Shown here piece by piece: positions 38,448 through 47,496 of a stretch of DNA of 64,000 nucleotides. The position numbers and the translations under genes are program-made. Numbering within the stretch: the first letter of the stretch is position 1; each line of letters begins with the position of its first letter. Source of the DNA: Billgrantia antri (GTDB taxonomy: Bacteria; Pseudomonadota; Gammaproteobacteria; Pseudomonadales; Halomonadaceae); assembly GCF_019430905.1 (NCBI RefSeq), contig NZ_JAHYCA010000005.1, forward strand, positions 1-64,000. The letters run 5' to 3'. The notes under the pieces were generated by a model, which did not search any database, was not told where the DNA came from, and saw nothing but the letters and a program-made list of their open reading frames with translations.

Positions 38448-39677
38448 CTAGCTGCGATAATCGGCATTGATACTGACATAATCGTGGGACAGGTCGGAGG
38501 TCCATACCGTGGCGCTCTCCTCGCCTCGGCCCAGCGCGATGCGGATAGTGATCTCCTCCTCGCGCATCACCCGACTACCCTGCTCTTCGGTATAGCCGGC
38601 AGCCCTGCCGCCTTTTTCCACCAGCCTCACGTCGCCCAGGTCGATGGTCACCCGCTCGACATCGAAGTCATCGACCGGGGCGCGTCCCACCGCCGCCAGA
38701 ATGCGCCCCCAATTGGCGTCGGAGGCAAACAGCGCGGTCTTGACCAGCGGCGAGTGTGCCACCGTGAAGGCGACATCCAGCGCCTCCTGGCGGCTCGTCG
38801 CCTCGCACACCTGAAGCGTGACGAACTTGGTGGCCCCCTCACCGTCGCGAATGATCGCCTGTGCCAGTTCGGTCATGACCTGCTGCAGGGCATGACGGAA
38901 CAGCGCCACTTCCTCGTCGCTGGCAACCGTGGCGCCACGGCCGGTGGCGATCAACACGCAGGCGTCATTGGTTGAGGTGTCGCCATCCACGGTAATGCAG
39001 TTGAACGAGCGATCCAGCGTCTCGCGCAGCAGCGAGTCGAGCAACGCCTGCTCGATGGCGGCATCGGTCGCCACGAAGGCCAGCATGGTCGCCATATTGG
39101 GCTTGATCATGCCCGAGCCCTTGCTGATGCCGTTGATGGTCACCCTGCGTTCGCCCAGCTCCAGCGTCACGCTGGCCCCCTTCGGCCGGGTATCGGTAGT
39201 CAGGATGCCTTCGCCCGCCTGTTGCCACGCCTCGGCGTCACTCCCCAACGCCGCCAGCGCCGACGGTAACCCGCCCAGCAGCCGCGCCATGGGCAGCGGC
39301 TCGCCGATCACGCCGGTGGAGAACGGCAGCACGCTGTCCTCCGCCACGCCGGCGAGCCTGGCAAGTTCCGCACAGGTCGCCCGGGCGTCACGCAGGCCGA
39401 TCTCGCCGGTGCCGGCATTGGCATTGCCGGTATTGATCACCAGCAGACGGGCACCTTCTTCGCGCGATTGGCAGGCTGCCAGGTTCGCCTTGGCCACGGT
39501 AACGGGCGCAGCGCAGAACGCGTTGCGGGTGAAGCTTCCTGCCACCCGGGCGCCTTGGGGGATGTCGATCACCACCAGATCGCGCCGTCCTGGCTTCTTG
39601 ATGCCGGCCATGGCAGTTCCCAGACGCAACCCTTCGATGACCGGCATGGCCGGGAAACGTGTCTCACCCACTGCCAT
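38448..39677 (-). CDS. argJ: Bifunctional glutamate N-acetyltransferase / amino-acid acetyltransferase
   Basis: Cyclic-pathway arginine biosynthesis enzyme of 409 residues, which moves acetyl groups from acetylornithine to glutamate. The autoproteolytic site is visible as KPNMATMLAFVATDA, with cleavage before the second Thr-containing ATML motif giving alpha and beta chains. The N-terminal LRLGTAMAGIKKPGRRDL and C-terminal INADYRS fit the family. It follows secA and precedes the Nudix gene, as in pseudomonads. Confidence 0.96.
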   Translation of the reverse strand: MAVGETRFPAMPVIEGLRLGTAMAGIKKPGRRDLVVIDIPQGARVAGSFTRNAFCAAPVTVAKANLAACQSREEGARLLVINTGNANAGTGEIGLRDARATCAELARLAGVAEDSVLPFSTGVIGEPLPMARLLGGLPSALAALGSDAEAWQQAGEGILTTDTRPKGASVTLELGERRVTINGISKGSGMIKPNMATMLAFVATDAAIEQALLDSLLRETLDRSFNCITVDGDTSTNDACVLIATGRGATVASDEEVALFRHALQQVMTELAQAIIRDGEGATKFVTLQVCEATSRQEALDVAFTVAHSPLVKTALFASDANWGRILAAVGRAPVDDFDVERVTIDLGDVRLVEKGGRAAGYTEEQGSRVMREEEITIRIALGRGEESATVWTSDLSHDYVSINADYRS

Positions 39678-39739
39678 GAATCGTGTACTCCTCAGTTAGT
39701 CCAGGGCGGCCGATTCGCCAAGCGGATCGGCCCCTTGCT

Positions 39740-42475
39740 TCAACTCAGCTGACCGCAGCACTGCTTGTACTTCTTCCCCGAGCCACAGGGGCAGGGATCG
39801 TTGCGCCCCACCTTGGGCCCTTCACGGCGTACGGGGCGTCCATCGGCCGCGGTGGCCGGCGCTCCCGGCGCCTCGCCGTCGGCGGGCTCCGGCGCCTCGT
39901 GACGGCTGGCAGCGGCAGCCTTCTCCCGCTCCAGCGCCTCGCGGCGCTGCCGTTCGAGTTCGTCGACCTCTTCTGGCCGGCGCACCTGCACATGGCTGGT
40001 AATGCGGGTAATGTCAGCCTTGATGTTGGCCAGCAGCGTCTGGAACAGCTCGAAGGCTTCGCGCTTGTACTCCTGCTTGGGGTTCTTCTGGGCATAGCCG
40101 CGCAGGTGAATGCCACGGCGCAGATGGTCCATCGACTGCAAGTGCTCCTTCCAGCGCGTGTCGAGTACCTGCAGCATGATCTGCTTCTCGAAGCGGCGCA
40201 TCAGCTCGGCGCCCGCGATGTCGATCTTTTCCTGATAGATGCCGCGATGCATGTCGTGCAAGCGTTCGCGCAGCTGCTCCTCATGGAAGCGCTCGTCCTG
40301 CGCGGACCACTCGACCACGGGTGCCTCGAGATTGAATTCGGTCTTGAGGTGATCCTGCAGACCGGCCAGGTCCCACTGCTCGGGAAGGCTCTGGGGCGGC
40401 ACGAAGTCGCTGATGGCGAGATCGAGCACTTCGTCACGAATGCCCAGCACGTTGTCGGAAACGTCCTCGGCGGCGAGGATCTCGTTGCGCTGTTCGTAGA
40501 TCACGCGGCGCTGATCATTGGCCACGTCGTCGTACTCGAGCAGTTGCTTGCGAATATCGAAGTTGCGACTTTCGACCTTCTTCTGCGCCCGCTCCACGGC
40601 ATTGGTGACCATCTTGTGTTCGATCGCCTCACCGCGCTCCAGCCCCAGCGCCTTCATCATGCGCTGCACGCGATCGGAGCCGAACAGACGCATCAGGCTG
40701 TCTTCCATGGACAGGAAGAAGCGCGTCGAGCCCGGGTCGCCCTGGCGTCCGGCGCGGCCACGCAGCTGATTGTCGATACGCCGCGACTCGTGGCGCTCGG
40801 AGCCGATCACATGCAGACCGCCGGCCTCCAGCACCGCCTCGTGGCGAAGGCGCCACTCCTCGCGCAGCGTTTCGATCTGCGCCTCGCTGGGATTCTCGAG
40901 CTTGGCCGCCTCGGCCTCCCAGTTGCCGCCCAGCACGATGTCGGTTCCACGCCCGGCCATATTGGTGGCAATGGTGATGGCGCCGGGACGACCAGCCTGA
41001 GCGATGATCTCCGCCTCGCTCTGGTGCTGCTTGGCGTTGAGTACGTTGAAGCTGAGTCCGGCCTGCTTCATCAGCCCAGCCAGGTACTCGGAGGTTTCGA
41101 TGGAGGCGGTGCCCACCAGTACCGGGCGTCCGGCCTCCGTCTCGGCCTTGACATCGTCGATGATCGCCTCGAACTTCTCTTCCGCGGTGAGGTAGACCAG
41201 ATCGTTGAGGTCGCGGCGAACCAGCGGGCGATTGGTGGGGATGACCACCACGTCGAGGCCGTAGATTTGGCGGAACTCAAAGGCCTCTGTGTCGGCGGTA
41301 CCGGTCATGCCAGCTAGCTTGTCATAGAGGCGGAAGTAGTTCTGGAAGGTGGTCGAGGCCAGGGTCTGGCTCTCGCGCTGCACCGGCACGCCCTCCTTGG
41401 CCTCCACCGCCTGGTGCAGGCCCTCGGACCAGCGGCGCCCGGGCATGGTACGACCGGTGTGCTCGTCGACGATCACCACCTGGTTATTGGCGACGATGTA
41501 GTCGACATCGCGATGATAGAGGTGGCGGGCACGCAGCGCCGAATGCATGTGATGGAGCAGGTTGAGGTTCTGTGCGGCGTAGAGCGAATCCTCGGGCCCC
41601 AGCAAGCCCTCGGCGCGCATCAGCTCCTCGACCTTGTGGTGGCCTGCCTCGGTGATCTCGACCTGCTTGTGCTTCTCCTCGAGCAGGAAGTCGCCGCTCA
41701 CCGGCGCCTCGTCGTCCTCGGAGGCCTCGCCCTTCTCCAACTGGGCCGCCAGACGGTCGACCACCTTGTAGAGCTCGGTGTTCTCGTCCACCGCACCGGA
41801 GATGATCAGCGGCGTGCGCGCCTCGTCGATCAGGATCGAGTCCACCTCGTCGACGATGGCGAAGCTCAGGCCGCGCTGGACCTTGTCCTCCAGCGAGAAG
41901 GCCATGTTGTCGCGCAGGTAGTCGAACCCGTATTCGTTGTTGGTGCCGTAGGTGATATCGCAGGCGTAGGCGGCACGCTTCTCCTCAGCGGTCTGGCCGG
42001 AGTAGATGATGCCCACGGAGAGCCCGAGGAATTCATACAGCGGGCGCATCCACTCGGCGTCACGGCGTGCCAGATAGTCGTTGACTGTGACCACGTGCAC
42101 GCCGTTGCCTGGCAAGGCGTTGAGATAGACCGCAAGCGTCGCCACCAGGGTCTTGCCCTCGCCGGTCTTCATCTCGGCAATCCGCCCGCGATGCAGGGTC
42201 ATGCCACCGATCATCTGCACGTCGAAGTGGCGCATGCCCATCACGCGCTTGCTGGCCTCGCGCACCGTGGCAAACGCCTCGGGCAGAATGTCATCGAGGC
42301 TCTCTCCGGCGGATAGACGCTGGCGGAACTCCTCGCTGCGCGCCTGGAGCGCGGTATCGTCGAGCGCTTCGAACTGCGGCTCCAGCACGCCGATCTGCTG
42401 TACCTGGCGCTGCATGCGCCTGACTTCGCGGTCGTTCTTCGAGCCGACGACCTTGCGTAACAAAGTATTGATCAT
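39740..42475 (-). CDS. secA: Protein translocase ATPase SecA
   Basis: Motor ATPase of the Sec pathway (911 residues). It starts [20 protein letters not shown]. The Walker A region is [16 protein letters not shown], the DEAD-like Walker B is [13 protein letters not shown], and the C-terminal zinc/SecB-binding motif is [14 protein letters not shown]. The ATG at 42475 is taken from family N-termini; its ribosome-binding site is weak (GGAC), consistent with translational control. The leader between 42476 and 42557 can form a hairpin, and a candidate secretion-monitor ORF lies immediately upstream. Confidence 0.97.
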   Translation of the reverse strand: MINTLLRKVVGSKNDREVRRMQRQVQQIGVLEPQFEALDDTALQARSEEFRQRLSAGESLDDILPEAFATVREASKRVMGMRHFDVQMIGGMTLHRGRIAEMKTGEGKTLVATLAVYLNALPGNGVHVVTVNDYLARRDAEWMRPLYEFLGLSVGIIYSGQTAEEKRAAYACDITYGTNNEYGFDYLRDNMAFSLEDKVQRGLSFAIVDEVDSILIDEARTPLIISGAVDENTELYKVVDRLAAQLEKGEASEDDEAPVSGDFLLEEKHKQVEITEAGHHKVEELMRAEGLLGPEDSLYAAQNLNLLHHMHSALRARHLYHRDVDYIVANNQVVIVDEHTGRTMPGRRWSEGLHQAVEAKEGVPVQRESQTLASTTFQNYFRLYDKLAGMTGTADTEAFEFRQIYGLDVVVIPTNRPLVRRDLNDLVYLTAEEKFEAIIDDVKAETEAGRPVLVGTASIETSEYLAGLMKQAGLSFNVLNAKQHQSEAEIIAQAGRPGAITIATNMAGRGTDIVLGGNWEAEAAKLENPSEAQIETLREEWRLRHEAVLEAGGLHVIGSERHESRRIDNQLRGRAGRQGDPGSTRFFLSMEDSLMRLFGSDRVQRMMKALGLERGEAIEHKMVTNAVERAQKKVESRNFDIRKQLLEYDDVANDQRRVIYEQRNEILAAEDVSDNVLGIRDEVLDLAISDFVPPQSLPEQWDLAGLQDHLKTEFNLEAPVVEWSAQDERFHEEQLRERLHDMHRGIYQEKIDIAGAELMRRFEKQIMLQVLDTRWKEHLQSMDHLRRGIHLRGYAQKNPKQEYKREAFELFQTLLANIKADITRITSHVQVRRPEEVDELERQRREALEREKAAAASRHEAPEPADGEAPGAPATAADGRPVRREGPKVGRNDPCPCGSGKKYKQCCGQLS

Positions 42476-42519
42476 GAGACGTCCATTCTGCGTGTCGCGT
42501 TCAGCCGGCACAGTACAGC

Positions 42520-42535
42520 GCTGGCGGCAGCCAGC
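42520..42535 (-). promoter_or_regulatory. Hairpin in the secA leader
   Basis: On the secA strand GCTGGC-TGCC-GCCAGC forms a perfect 6-bp stem with a 4-base loop. It lies between the stop of the upstream small ORF (42558) and the secA start (42475). GCCGG upstream and CCGGC downstream could form an outer stem. A structure of this kind could respond to a ribosome stalled at the end of the small ORF; that link is inference. Confidence 0.4.
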
Positions 42536-42557
42536 CGTCACCGGCAGCATGGTTGGC

Positions 42558-42929
42558 TTATGGGCAACGCGGCGCGCAGGGAGGTCCGCGGCGGGAAAGG
42601 ACGTCATGGGCGGCAGCCCAGCGACGCAAGGGAGCCGAGCGCCTGGGAACGGCATGCGTCACGCTGCCCCTCGGGCGCCGCTGAGGCCAGCGCGGCACGG
42701 CACGCCGGCGAGCCACATAGCGGCATCGCGCGCGCATCAGCGTCGGGGCGAGAATGCAGGTCTGCACCACCCGCTCGGCCAGACGCAGCGTTTCCGCCTG
42801 GGTCAGACCGGCCGGCAGCAGACAGCTCACAAGCAGCCCGGCCAGCCACCAGCGCGACCGCTGTCGGCAGCGGGGCGAGGCCGTCGCTGCGCTGGCGAGG
42901 CTGCTATGCTGTGGCTGGGCGGCGCTCAT
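42558..42929 (-). CDS. Putative SecM-like secretion monitor / arrest peptide upstream of secA
   Basis: A 123-codon ORF on the secA strand ending 82 bases before secA. Residues about 20-45 look like a signal peptide: a basic n-region (RCRQRSR), hydrophobic [16 protein letters not shown] and a plausible cleavage site TQA/E. The mature part is Arg-rich and ends in RRGPP followed by six residues and TAA. RGPP resembles the RAPP/RAGP elements of known arrest peptides (SecM, ApdA, ApdP). Codons are mostly G/C at position three. The start ATG 42929 has GGAG 12 bases upstream. No overall similarity to E. coli SecM is visible, so the function is inferred from position and architecture. Confidence 0.55.
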   Translation of the reverse strand: MSAAQPQHSSLASAATASPRCRQRSRWWLAGLLVSCLLPAGLTQAETLRLAERVVQTCILAPTLMRARCRYVARRRAVPRWPQRRPRGSVTHAVPRRSAPLRRWAAAHDVLSRRGPPCAPRCP

Positions 42930-42990
42930 GCTGTCGCGGATCTCCGAGCGTGTTAGGCTTGGCGTGTTGGTTCGGACGAGAAACAAGCCC

Positions 42991-43452
42991 ATGAGTATAA
43001 AGGTTAAGCGCTCACGAGCACAGCCCATGTCTCGCCTGCTGGGAGGCAACGGGGAGCTGGCACCGCTGATGCGCACGGCAAGGCTGATCGGCCGGGCACA
43101 ACAGCACCTGCGCGACCATCTTCCCGAAGAGGTGCGCGAGCATCTGTTCGTGGGGGGCTACCACGACGGCAAGTTGACGCTGCTCACTGATCGCGCCGTG
43201 TGGCTGACCTGGCTGCGCTACGAGCAGTCACGACTGCTCGAACTGCTGCACCAGCTGCCGGAGTTCGCCGCCGTAACCGGCTTCAGCCTGAAGGTACGCC
43301 CCGTGCGCCCGCTCAAGGTGCCGCCGCGCCAGTTGCGCACGCTGCCGGCGCCCGCCGCCGATGAGATCTCCGCCTGTGCCGCCGATGTCGACGACCCGCG
43401 TCTCAAGCACGCACTGGAGCGCCTCGCCTCGCACGCCGAACGAGGCAAGTGA
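42991..43452 (+). CDS. DUF721 domain-containing protein
   Basis: Protein of 153 residues of the DUF721 family, which is often adjacent to secA in pseudomonads and relatives and is related to DciA, a replicative-helicase loader factor. The core includes LMRTARLIGRAQQHLRDHLP, followed by LTLLTDRAVWLTWLRYEQSRLL. No signal peptide or membrane helix. It is divergent from the secA leader ORF, with 61 bases between the start codons. Function in this organism is not known. Confidence 0.82.
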   Translation: MSIKVKRSRAQPMSRLLGGNGELAPLMRTARLIGRAQQHLRDHLPEEVREHLFVGGYHDGKLTLLTDRAVWLTWLRYEQSRLLELLHQLPEFAAVTGFSLKVRPVRPLKVPPRQLRTLPAPAADEISACAADVDDPRLKHALERLASHAERGK

Positions 43453-43472
43453 GGCAACCTGCCCTTCAGCGC

Positions 43473-43739
43473 TCAGGCCAGGCGATAAATGACACCGCCG
43501 ATGTCCACTTCACGAATGTCGTCATAGGAGACGGTAATTCCGTTGATATCGCCGGGCTCACCCTCGTGCTCGATCAACATCGTCTCGGGAACGACCTTCA
43601 CCCCGGTGACGCCCACGTGCTGGACACGCGCCGAGAAACGCTTGCCTTCGTGCTCGACCACCAAGCGCTCTCCGAACATGCAGCGTCCCGCCTGCTCTTT
43701 CAGCTCTTTCTTGCTCACATTCCTTTGCTCGCTTGCCAT
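43473..43739 (-). CDS. Hypothetical protein, 88 residues
   Basis: Small, charged, soluble protein that I do not recognise. It starts MASEQRNVSKKELKEQAG after a very strong ribosome-binding site (GGAGGAG, 5 bases before ATG), so it is probably a real, well-translated gene. The body looks beta-rich (FGERLVVEHEGKRFSARVQH, then GDINGITVSYDDIREVDIGG), suggesting a small barrel. It has one Cys (in GRCMFG) and no membrane segment. Convergent with the DUF721 gene, 20 bases apart. Confidence 0.7.
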   Translation of the reverse strand: MASEQRNVSKKELKEQAGRCMFGERLVVEHEGKRFSARVQHVGVTGVKVVPETMLIEHEGEPGDINGITVSYDDIREVDIGGVIYRLA

Positions 43740-43924
43740 TGCTCTCCTCCGTCGCGCCAATCCTGGTGAATTCGACAGGGTCGTCCCTTAACTGTAGGAG
43801 ATGAAAGCACCAAGCACAGGGTGAGACGGAGTGGAGACCATACTGGGGCGGACGTTATGCTGCCGGTAGCCCCTCGGCCCGGATCGCCCTCCCGCGTCGT
43901 CACGTCCCACCCATAGGAGACAGC

Positions 43925-44227
43925 ATGCCTCTCAGCAAGACCCAATCCAGCTTCTACCGACGCCTCTACCTGGCCCACCTGATTGAGCACGGCATCGCCA
44001 GCGTGCCGGCCATCGTCGCTGCTACCGGCATGCCTCGACGCACCGCCCAGGATACGCTCAAGGCGCTCGAGGAATTGGACATGCGCTGCGAATTCCAGCC
44101 CACCCCCGGTGAGCGCCACAACAGCGGCAACTACAAGATCACCGACTGGGGGCCCATCGACCGTGACTGGGTGTTGCGACACGCCGAGCGCCTGCGCCTT
44201 ACCCTGGGCTACCCTGCGCTGCCATGA
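43925..44227 (+). CDS. Winged helix-turn-helix DNA-binding protein
   Basis: A 100-residue protein with an N-terminal winged-helix fold: helices FYRRLYLAHLIEHG and VPAIVAATG, then the recognition helix PRRTAQDTLKALEEL. A wing-like MRCEFQPTPGERHNSGNYKITDWG segment and a short C-terminal helix follow. No ligand domain is present. AGGAGA precedes the ATG. Its stop overlaps the start of the hydrolase gene (ATGA), so the two are co-expressed. Regulatory targets are unknown. Confidence 0.8.
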   Translation: MPLSKTQSSFYRRLYLAHLIEHGIASVPAIVAATGMPRRTAQDTLKALEELDMRCEFQPTPGERHNSGNYKITDWGPIDRDWVLRHAERLRLTLGYPALP

Positions 44228-45234
44228 AGCGACCCGGCTGGATCCTGGGGACATGGCTGGCCCTGGCGCTTTGCTTGTCGGCTTGCGCCGGGCCGCAGCG
44301 GCAATCGCCGGGACCTGCTCCCAGCACACCCCGACTGACGCCCCACCTGGTCATTGCCGATGATGGCTACCGCTTGCCGCTGCGCCATTGGCCCGCGACG
44401 GGCGATACACGCGCGGTGGCGCTGGCGGTGCACGGCTTCAACGACCATGCCGGTAGCTTCGAGATCATGGCCAACGCCCTCACGCCACATGGCATCGCAG
44501 TCTACGCCCATGACCAGCGCGGCTTTGGCACCACCGCGCAGCGTCGGCTATGGCCGGGTCACGAGCGCCTGCGTGACGATGTCATCCTGCTCGCGGGCCT
44601 GCTGCGCGAACGCCATCCCGACACACCGCTCTACCTCGTCGGCAAAAGCATGGGGGCAGCCGTCGTCCTGCTGGCGATGAGCGCAGACACACCACCCCCC
44701 GTGAGCGGCAGCGTGCTGATCTCCCCGGCCGTGTGGAGCCAGGCAACCATGCCGTGGTATCAGCGACTCGGGCTGTGGCTGGGCGTGCGACTGTTCCCGC
44801 AGGCCAGCTTCTCGGTACGCACCCCACGTCGCTTAGGCATCGAACCCACCGACGACGAAGCGATCAAGCACCGACTGGCCAGCGATCCGCTTATCCTGCG
44901 CAGCGCTCGGGTCGATACTCTTTACGGTCTGACGCGTACCATGGGACTTGCCCTCGAAGCGGCAGAGGAACTCCCCCCTCCCTCGCTGATACTCTATGGG
45001 GACGCGGACCAGATCATTCCCCTGCCGGCCTACTGCGCCCTGCTGCAGCGCCTTCCCGACAGCGAGGGTATCCGCCTGGTGCTCTACCCCGGCGGCTATC
45101 ACATGCTGACACGCTATACGCGGCGCGACCGCACCGAGCAGGACCTCGCAGCCTGGCTGCTTGCGCCCGGTGGCAAGCTGCCTTCAGGCTACGAAGTCAC
45201 GCGTGAGAGCACGCTGGCTTCGCGCTGCGATTGA
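44224..45234 (+). CDS. Alpha/beta-hydrolase lipoprotein (lysophospholipase / monoacylglycerol lipase-like)
   Basis: Serine hydrolase of 336 residues with a lipoprotein signal: membrane segment WILGTWLALALCLSAC with lipobox LSAC at about residues 17-20, so it should be lipidated and exported. The fold is shown by VALAVHGFNDHAG (oxyanion), nucleophile elbow VGKSMGAA (GxSxG), an Asp in LILYGDADQIIP and His in YPGGYHML. It resembles PldB/MGL-type lipases. It is coupled to the winged-helix gene and sits beside fatty-acid catabolism genes, so a lipid substrate is plausible but unproven. Confidence 0.85.
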   Translation: MKRPGWILGTWLALALCLSACAGPQRQSPGPAPSTPRLTPHLVIADDGYRLPLRHWPATGDTRAVALAVHGFNDHAGSFEIMANALTPHGIAVYAHDQRGFGTTAQRRLWPGHERLRDDVILLAGLLRERHPDTPLYLVGKSMGAAVVLLAMSADTPPPVSGSVLISPAVWSQATMPWYQRLGLWLGVRLFPQASFSVRTPRRLGIEPTDDEAIKHRLASDPLILRSARVDTLYGLTRTMGLALEAAEELPPPSLILYGDADQIIPLPAYCALLQRLPDSEGIRLVLYPGGYHMLTRYTRRDRTEQDLAAWLLAPGGKLPSGYEVTRESTLASRCD

Positions 45235-45271
45235 GCGCTAACCTCGCCGGGCAGATGAATTCAACAGGACG

Positions 45272-45299
45272 AAAAAAAGCGGCGGGCCATGCCCGCCGC
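45272..45299 (-). terminator. Terminator of the acyl-CoA dehydrogenase gene
   Basis: On the minus strand GCGGCGGGC-ATG-GCCCGCCGC (perfect 9 bp) is followed by seven T. It lies 46 bases past the stop of the dehydrogenase gene. Confidence 0.92.
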
Positions 45300-45344
45300 A
45301 AGACACCGATCAGTCGCGCTGACCGAGAGAGATGCCTGGTGGTG

Positions 45345-47156
45345 TCAGATTTCGAAGCCGAGGCCGAACTCTTCCGACGTCAGCGCCATCAGCGGCTCGG
45401 CGCCAGCCTGGATCATGCGCGCATGGGCCAGGGTGCGCGGCAGCAGGCGCTGGAAATAGAAGCGCGCCGTCTTGACCTTGGCCTCGTAGAAGGCCGCTTC
45501 TTCGCCACCCGCCGCCAACGCTTCCCGAGCCTGCTTGGCGGCACGGGCGAAGAGATAGCCCAGGGTCACGTAGCCGGAGTACATCAGGTAGTCGACGCTG
45601 GCCGCCCCCACTTCTTCACGATCGTTCATGGCCTTCATGCCGATGCCCATGGTCAGCTCACCCCACTCGGCGTTGAGCTTGGCCAGCGGTGCGACGAACT
45701 CGGCGAGTTCGGCATTGCCCTCTTCGGCTTTGCAGAACTTGTGGATCTCCTTGGTGAAGACCTTGAGGCTCTCGCCCTGGCTCATCAGCACCTTGCGGCC
45801 CAACAGGTCGAGTGCCTGGATGCCGGTGGTGCCTTCGTAGAGTCGGGTGATGCGCGCATCGCGCACCAGCTGCTCCATGCCCCACTCCTGGATGAAGCCG
45901 TGGCCGCCGAAGACCTGCACGCCCTCGTTGGTGGCCTCGAAGCCCACCTCGGTCAGGAATGCCTTGACGATCGGCGTCAGCAGGCCCAGCAGCGTCTCGG
46001 CACGCTCGCGCTCGGCGGCATCCTGGCCGTGTTCGACGATATCGAGCAGCTGCGCGGTATACAGCACCAGCATCCGACCACCCTCGGCGAAAGCCTTCTG
46101 GGTCAACAGCATGCGTCGAACGTCAGGATGCACGATGATCGGATCGGCAGGCTTCTCGGGCGCCTGAGGGCCGGAAAGCGCACGCATCTGCAGACGGTCG
46201 CGGGCATACGCCAGCGCGTTCTGGAAGCTTGCCTCGGTCAGGCCCAGCCCCTGGATACCGACGCCCAGGCGCGCAGCGTTCATCATGGTGAACATGCAGG
46301 CCAGCCCCTTGTTGGGCGGGCCGACGAGGAAGCCGCGGGCAGCGTCGAAGTTCATCACGCAGGTGGCGTTGCCGTGAATGCCCATCTTGTGTTCCAGCGA
46401 ACCACAGGCCACGCCGTTGCGCTCGCCCGGGTTGCCTTCGGCATCCGGCAGGAACTTGGGCACCACGAACAGCGAGATACCCTTGGAGCCTTCCGGTGCG
46501 TCCGGCAGCTTGGCCAGCACCAGATGCACGATGTTCTCGGCCAGGTCGTGCTCACCGGCGGAGATGAATATCTTGGTGCCGGTGATCTCATAGGCGCCAT
46601 CGGCAGTGGGCACCGCGCGCGTCTTGATCAGCCCCAGGTCGGTGCCGCAGTGCGGCTCGGTCAGGCACATGGTGCCGGTCCACACGCCTTCCACGAGTTT
46701 GGTGAGGTAGGTAGCCTGCTGCTCATCGGTACCATGGTGTCGCAGCGCATCGGCGGCACCATGGGACAGACCGGGATACATGCCCCAAGCCAGATTGGTG
46801 GAACAGACCATCTCATTGAGCACCATGGCCAGTGAGTGCGGTAGCCCCTGGCCACCGTGAACGGGATCTGCCGCCAGGCTCGGCCAGCCGCCTTCGACGT
46901 ACTGCTGGTAGGCTTCCTTGAAGCCCTTGGGCGCCTTGACCTCGCCGCCTTCCAACAGGCAGCCCTGCTGGTCGCCGCTCTGGTTCAGCGGCAACAGCAC
47001 CTCGCGAGCGAAGCGTGCGCCCTCCTCGAGAATGGCGCTAACCACGTCCGGCGTGGCCTCCTCACCGCCCGGCAGACGGGCGTAGTGGGCGGGATAGTCC
47101 AGCATTTCGTCCATCACGAAGCGAAGGTCGCGCAGGGGGGCCTGATAGTCTGGCAT
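45345..47156 (-). CDS. Acyl-CoA dehydrogenase (long form with C-terminal extension)
   Basis: FAD enzyme of about 603 residues introducing a trans-2 double bond into acyl-CoA, passing electrons to ETF. The length and the N-terminal MPDYQAPLRDLRFVMDEMLD place it in the DmdC/FadE-like class with an extra C-terminal domain. Family motifs are MCLTEPHCGTDLGLIKTRA, ITGTKIFISAGEHD and YEGTTGIQALDLLGRK. Start ATG 47156 has GGAG at -11 and matches the family; frame extension to 47231 is not protein-like and crosses the operator. A promoter with an overlapping palindrome lies about 70-115 bases upstream. Chain-length specificity cannot be read from sequence. Confidence 0.92.
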   Translation of the reverse strand: MPDYQAPLRDLRFVMDEMLDYPAHYARLPGGEEATPDVVSAILEEGARFAREVLLPLNQSGDQQGCLLEGGEVKAPKGFKEAYQQYVEGGWPSLAADPVHGGQGLPHSLAMVLNEMVCSTNLAWGMYPGLSHGAADALRHHGTDEQQATYLTKLVEGVWTGTMCLTEPHCGTDLGLIKTRAVPTADGAYEITGTKIFISAGEHDLAENIVHLVLAKLPDAPEGSKGISLFVVPKFLPDAEGNPGERNGVACGSLEHKMGIHGNATCVMNFDAARGFLVGPPNKGLACMFTMMNAARLGVGIQGLGLTEASFQNALAYARDRLQMRALSGPQAPEKPADPIIVHPDVRRMLLTQKAFAEGGRMLVLYTAQLLDIVEHGQDAAERERAETLLGLLTPIVKAFLTEVGFEATNEGVQVFGGHGFIQEWGMEQLVRDARITRLYEGTTGIQALDLLGRKVLMSQGESLKVFTKEIHKFCKAEEGNAELAEFVAPLAKLNAEWGELTMGIGMKAMNDREEVGAASVDYLMYSGYVTLGYLFARAAKQAREALAAGGEEAAFYEAKVKTARFYFQRLLPRTLAHARMIQAGAEPLMALTSEEFGLGFEI

Positions 47157-47225
47157 CTCTACTCTCCACAGAAGGTCGCCATGAAAGGTCGCCTGAGATC
47201 GGGCGATGGAAGCAGCCGCAGCCGC

Positions 47226-47245
47226 TTTCAAACATGTGTTTGAAA
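47226..47245. promoter_or_regulatory. PsrA-type palindromic operator
   Basis: TTTCAAAC (47226-47233), spacer ATGT, GTTTGAAA (47238-47245): a perfect 8-bp inverted repeat. It fits the known PsrA consensus of CAAAC and GTTTG half-sites 2-4 bases apart. It overlaps the -10 box of the dehydrogenase promoter, which suits fatty-acid-relieved repression. No psrA gene is in the window. Confidence 0.75.
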
Positions 47246-47271
47246 CTAGCCTGCGACTGGCTCAGAGTCAA
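47243..47271 (-). promoter_or_regulatory. Candidate sigma-70 promoter of the acyl-CoA dehydrogenase gene
   Basis: Minus-strand -35 TTGACT (47266-47271), 17-base spacer, -10 TAGTTT (47243-47248). The -35 is close to consensus, the -10 is weak. AT-rich DNA further upstream (about 47380-47500) could act as an UP-like element. Confidence 0.55.
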
Positions 47272-47473
47272 GCGTCCGTTTTAATTCTTGTAAGCTTCTC
47301 CGATTGCCAGCCGACCCGCCGCACCTCCTCGCCTATAGCTGAGATGCCTAAAGACTTGCCTGTGGCACAAAAGGTCACGATATCTTGAGAAATATTATTT
47401 CAAATCAAGCTATTGTAAATTTTATCTGTCGCCAGATTATACGGATCAACAAAAAAATGTGTCGCAATAAATG

Positions 47474-47496
47474 GTGCGCCATCTAAATAGGCGCAC
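47474..47496 (-). terminator. Inverted repeat downstream of the OhrR-like gene
   Basis: GTGCGCC and GGCGCAC form a perfect 7-bp stem with a 9-base loop, 37 bases past the regulator stop. On the minus strand it is followed by CATTTATT and, further on, by seven T, so it may be a weak terminator. The rest of the 376-bp gap (47157-47532) holds the dehydrogenase promoter and an AT-rich stretch but no gene. Confidence 0.45.

Noticed and set aside
39683..41317. 544-codon plus-strand frame over secA
   Set aside because: Antisense to the conserved secA coding sequence.
42930..43076. A longer N-terminus for the secA-upstream ORF
   Set aside because: It would overlap the DUF721 coding sequence on the other strand and would bury the signal peptide behind about 49 extra residues; ATG 42929 fits better.
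45231..46835. 534-codon plus-strand frame over the acyl-CoA dehydrogenase gene
   Set aside because: Antisense shadow; starts within the hydrolase stop region and crosses a terminator.
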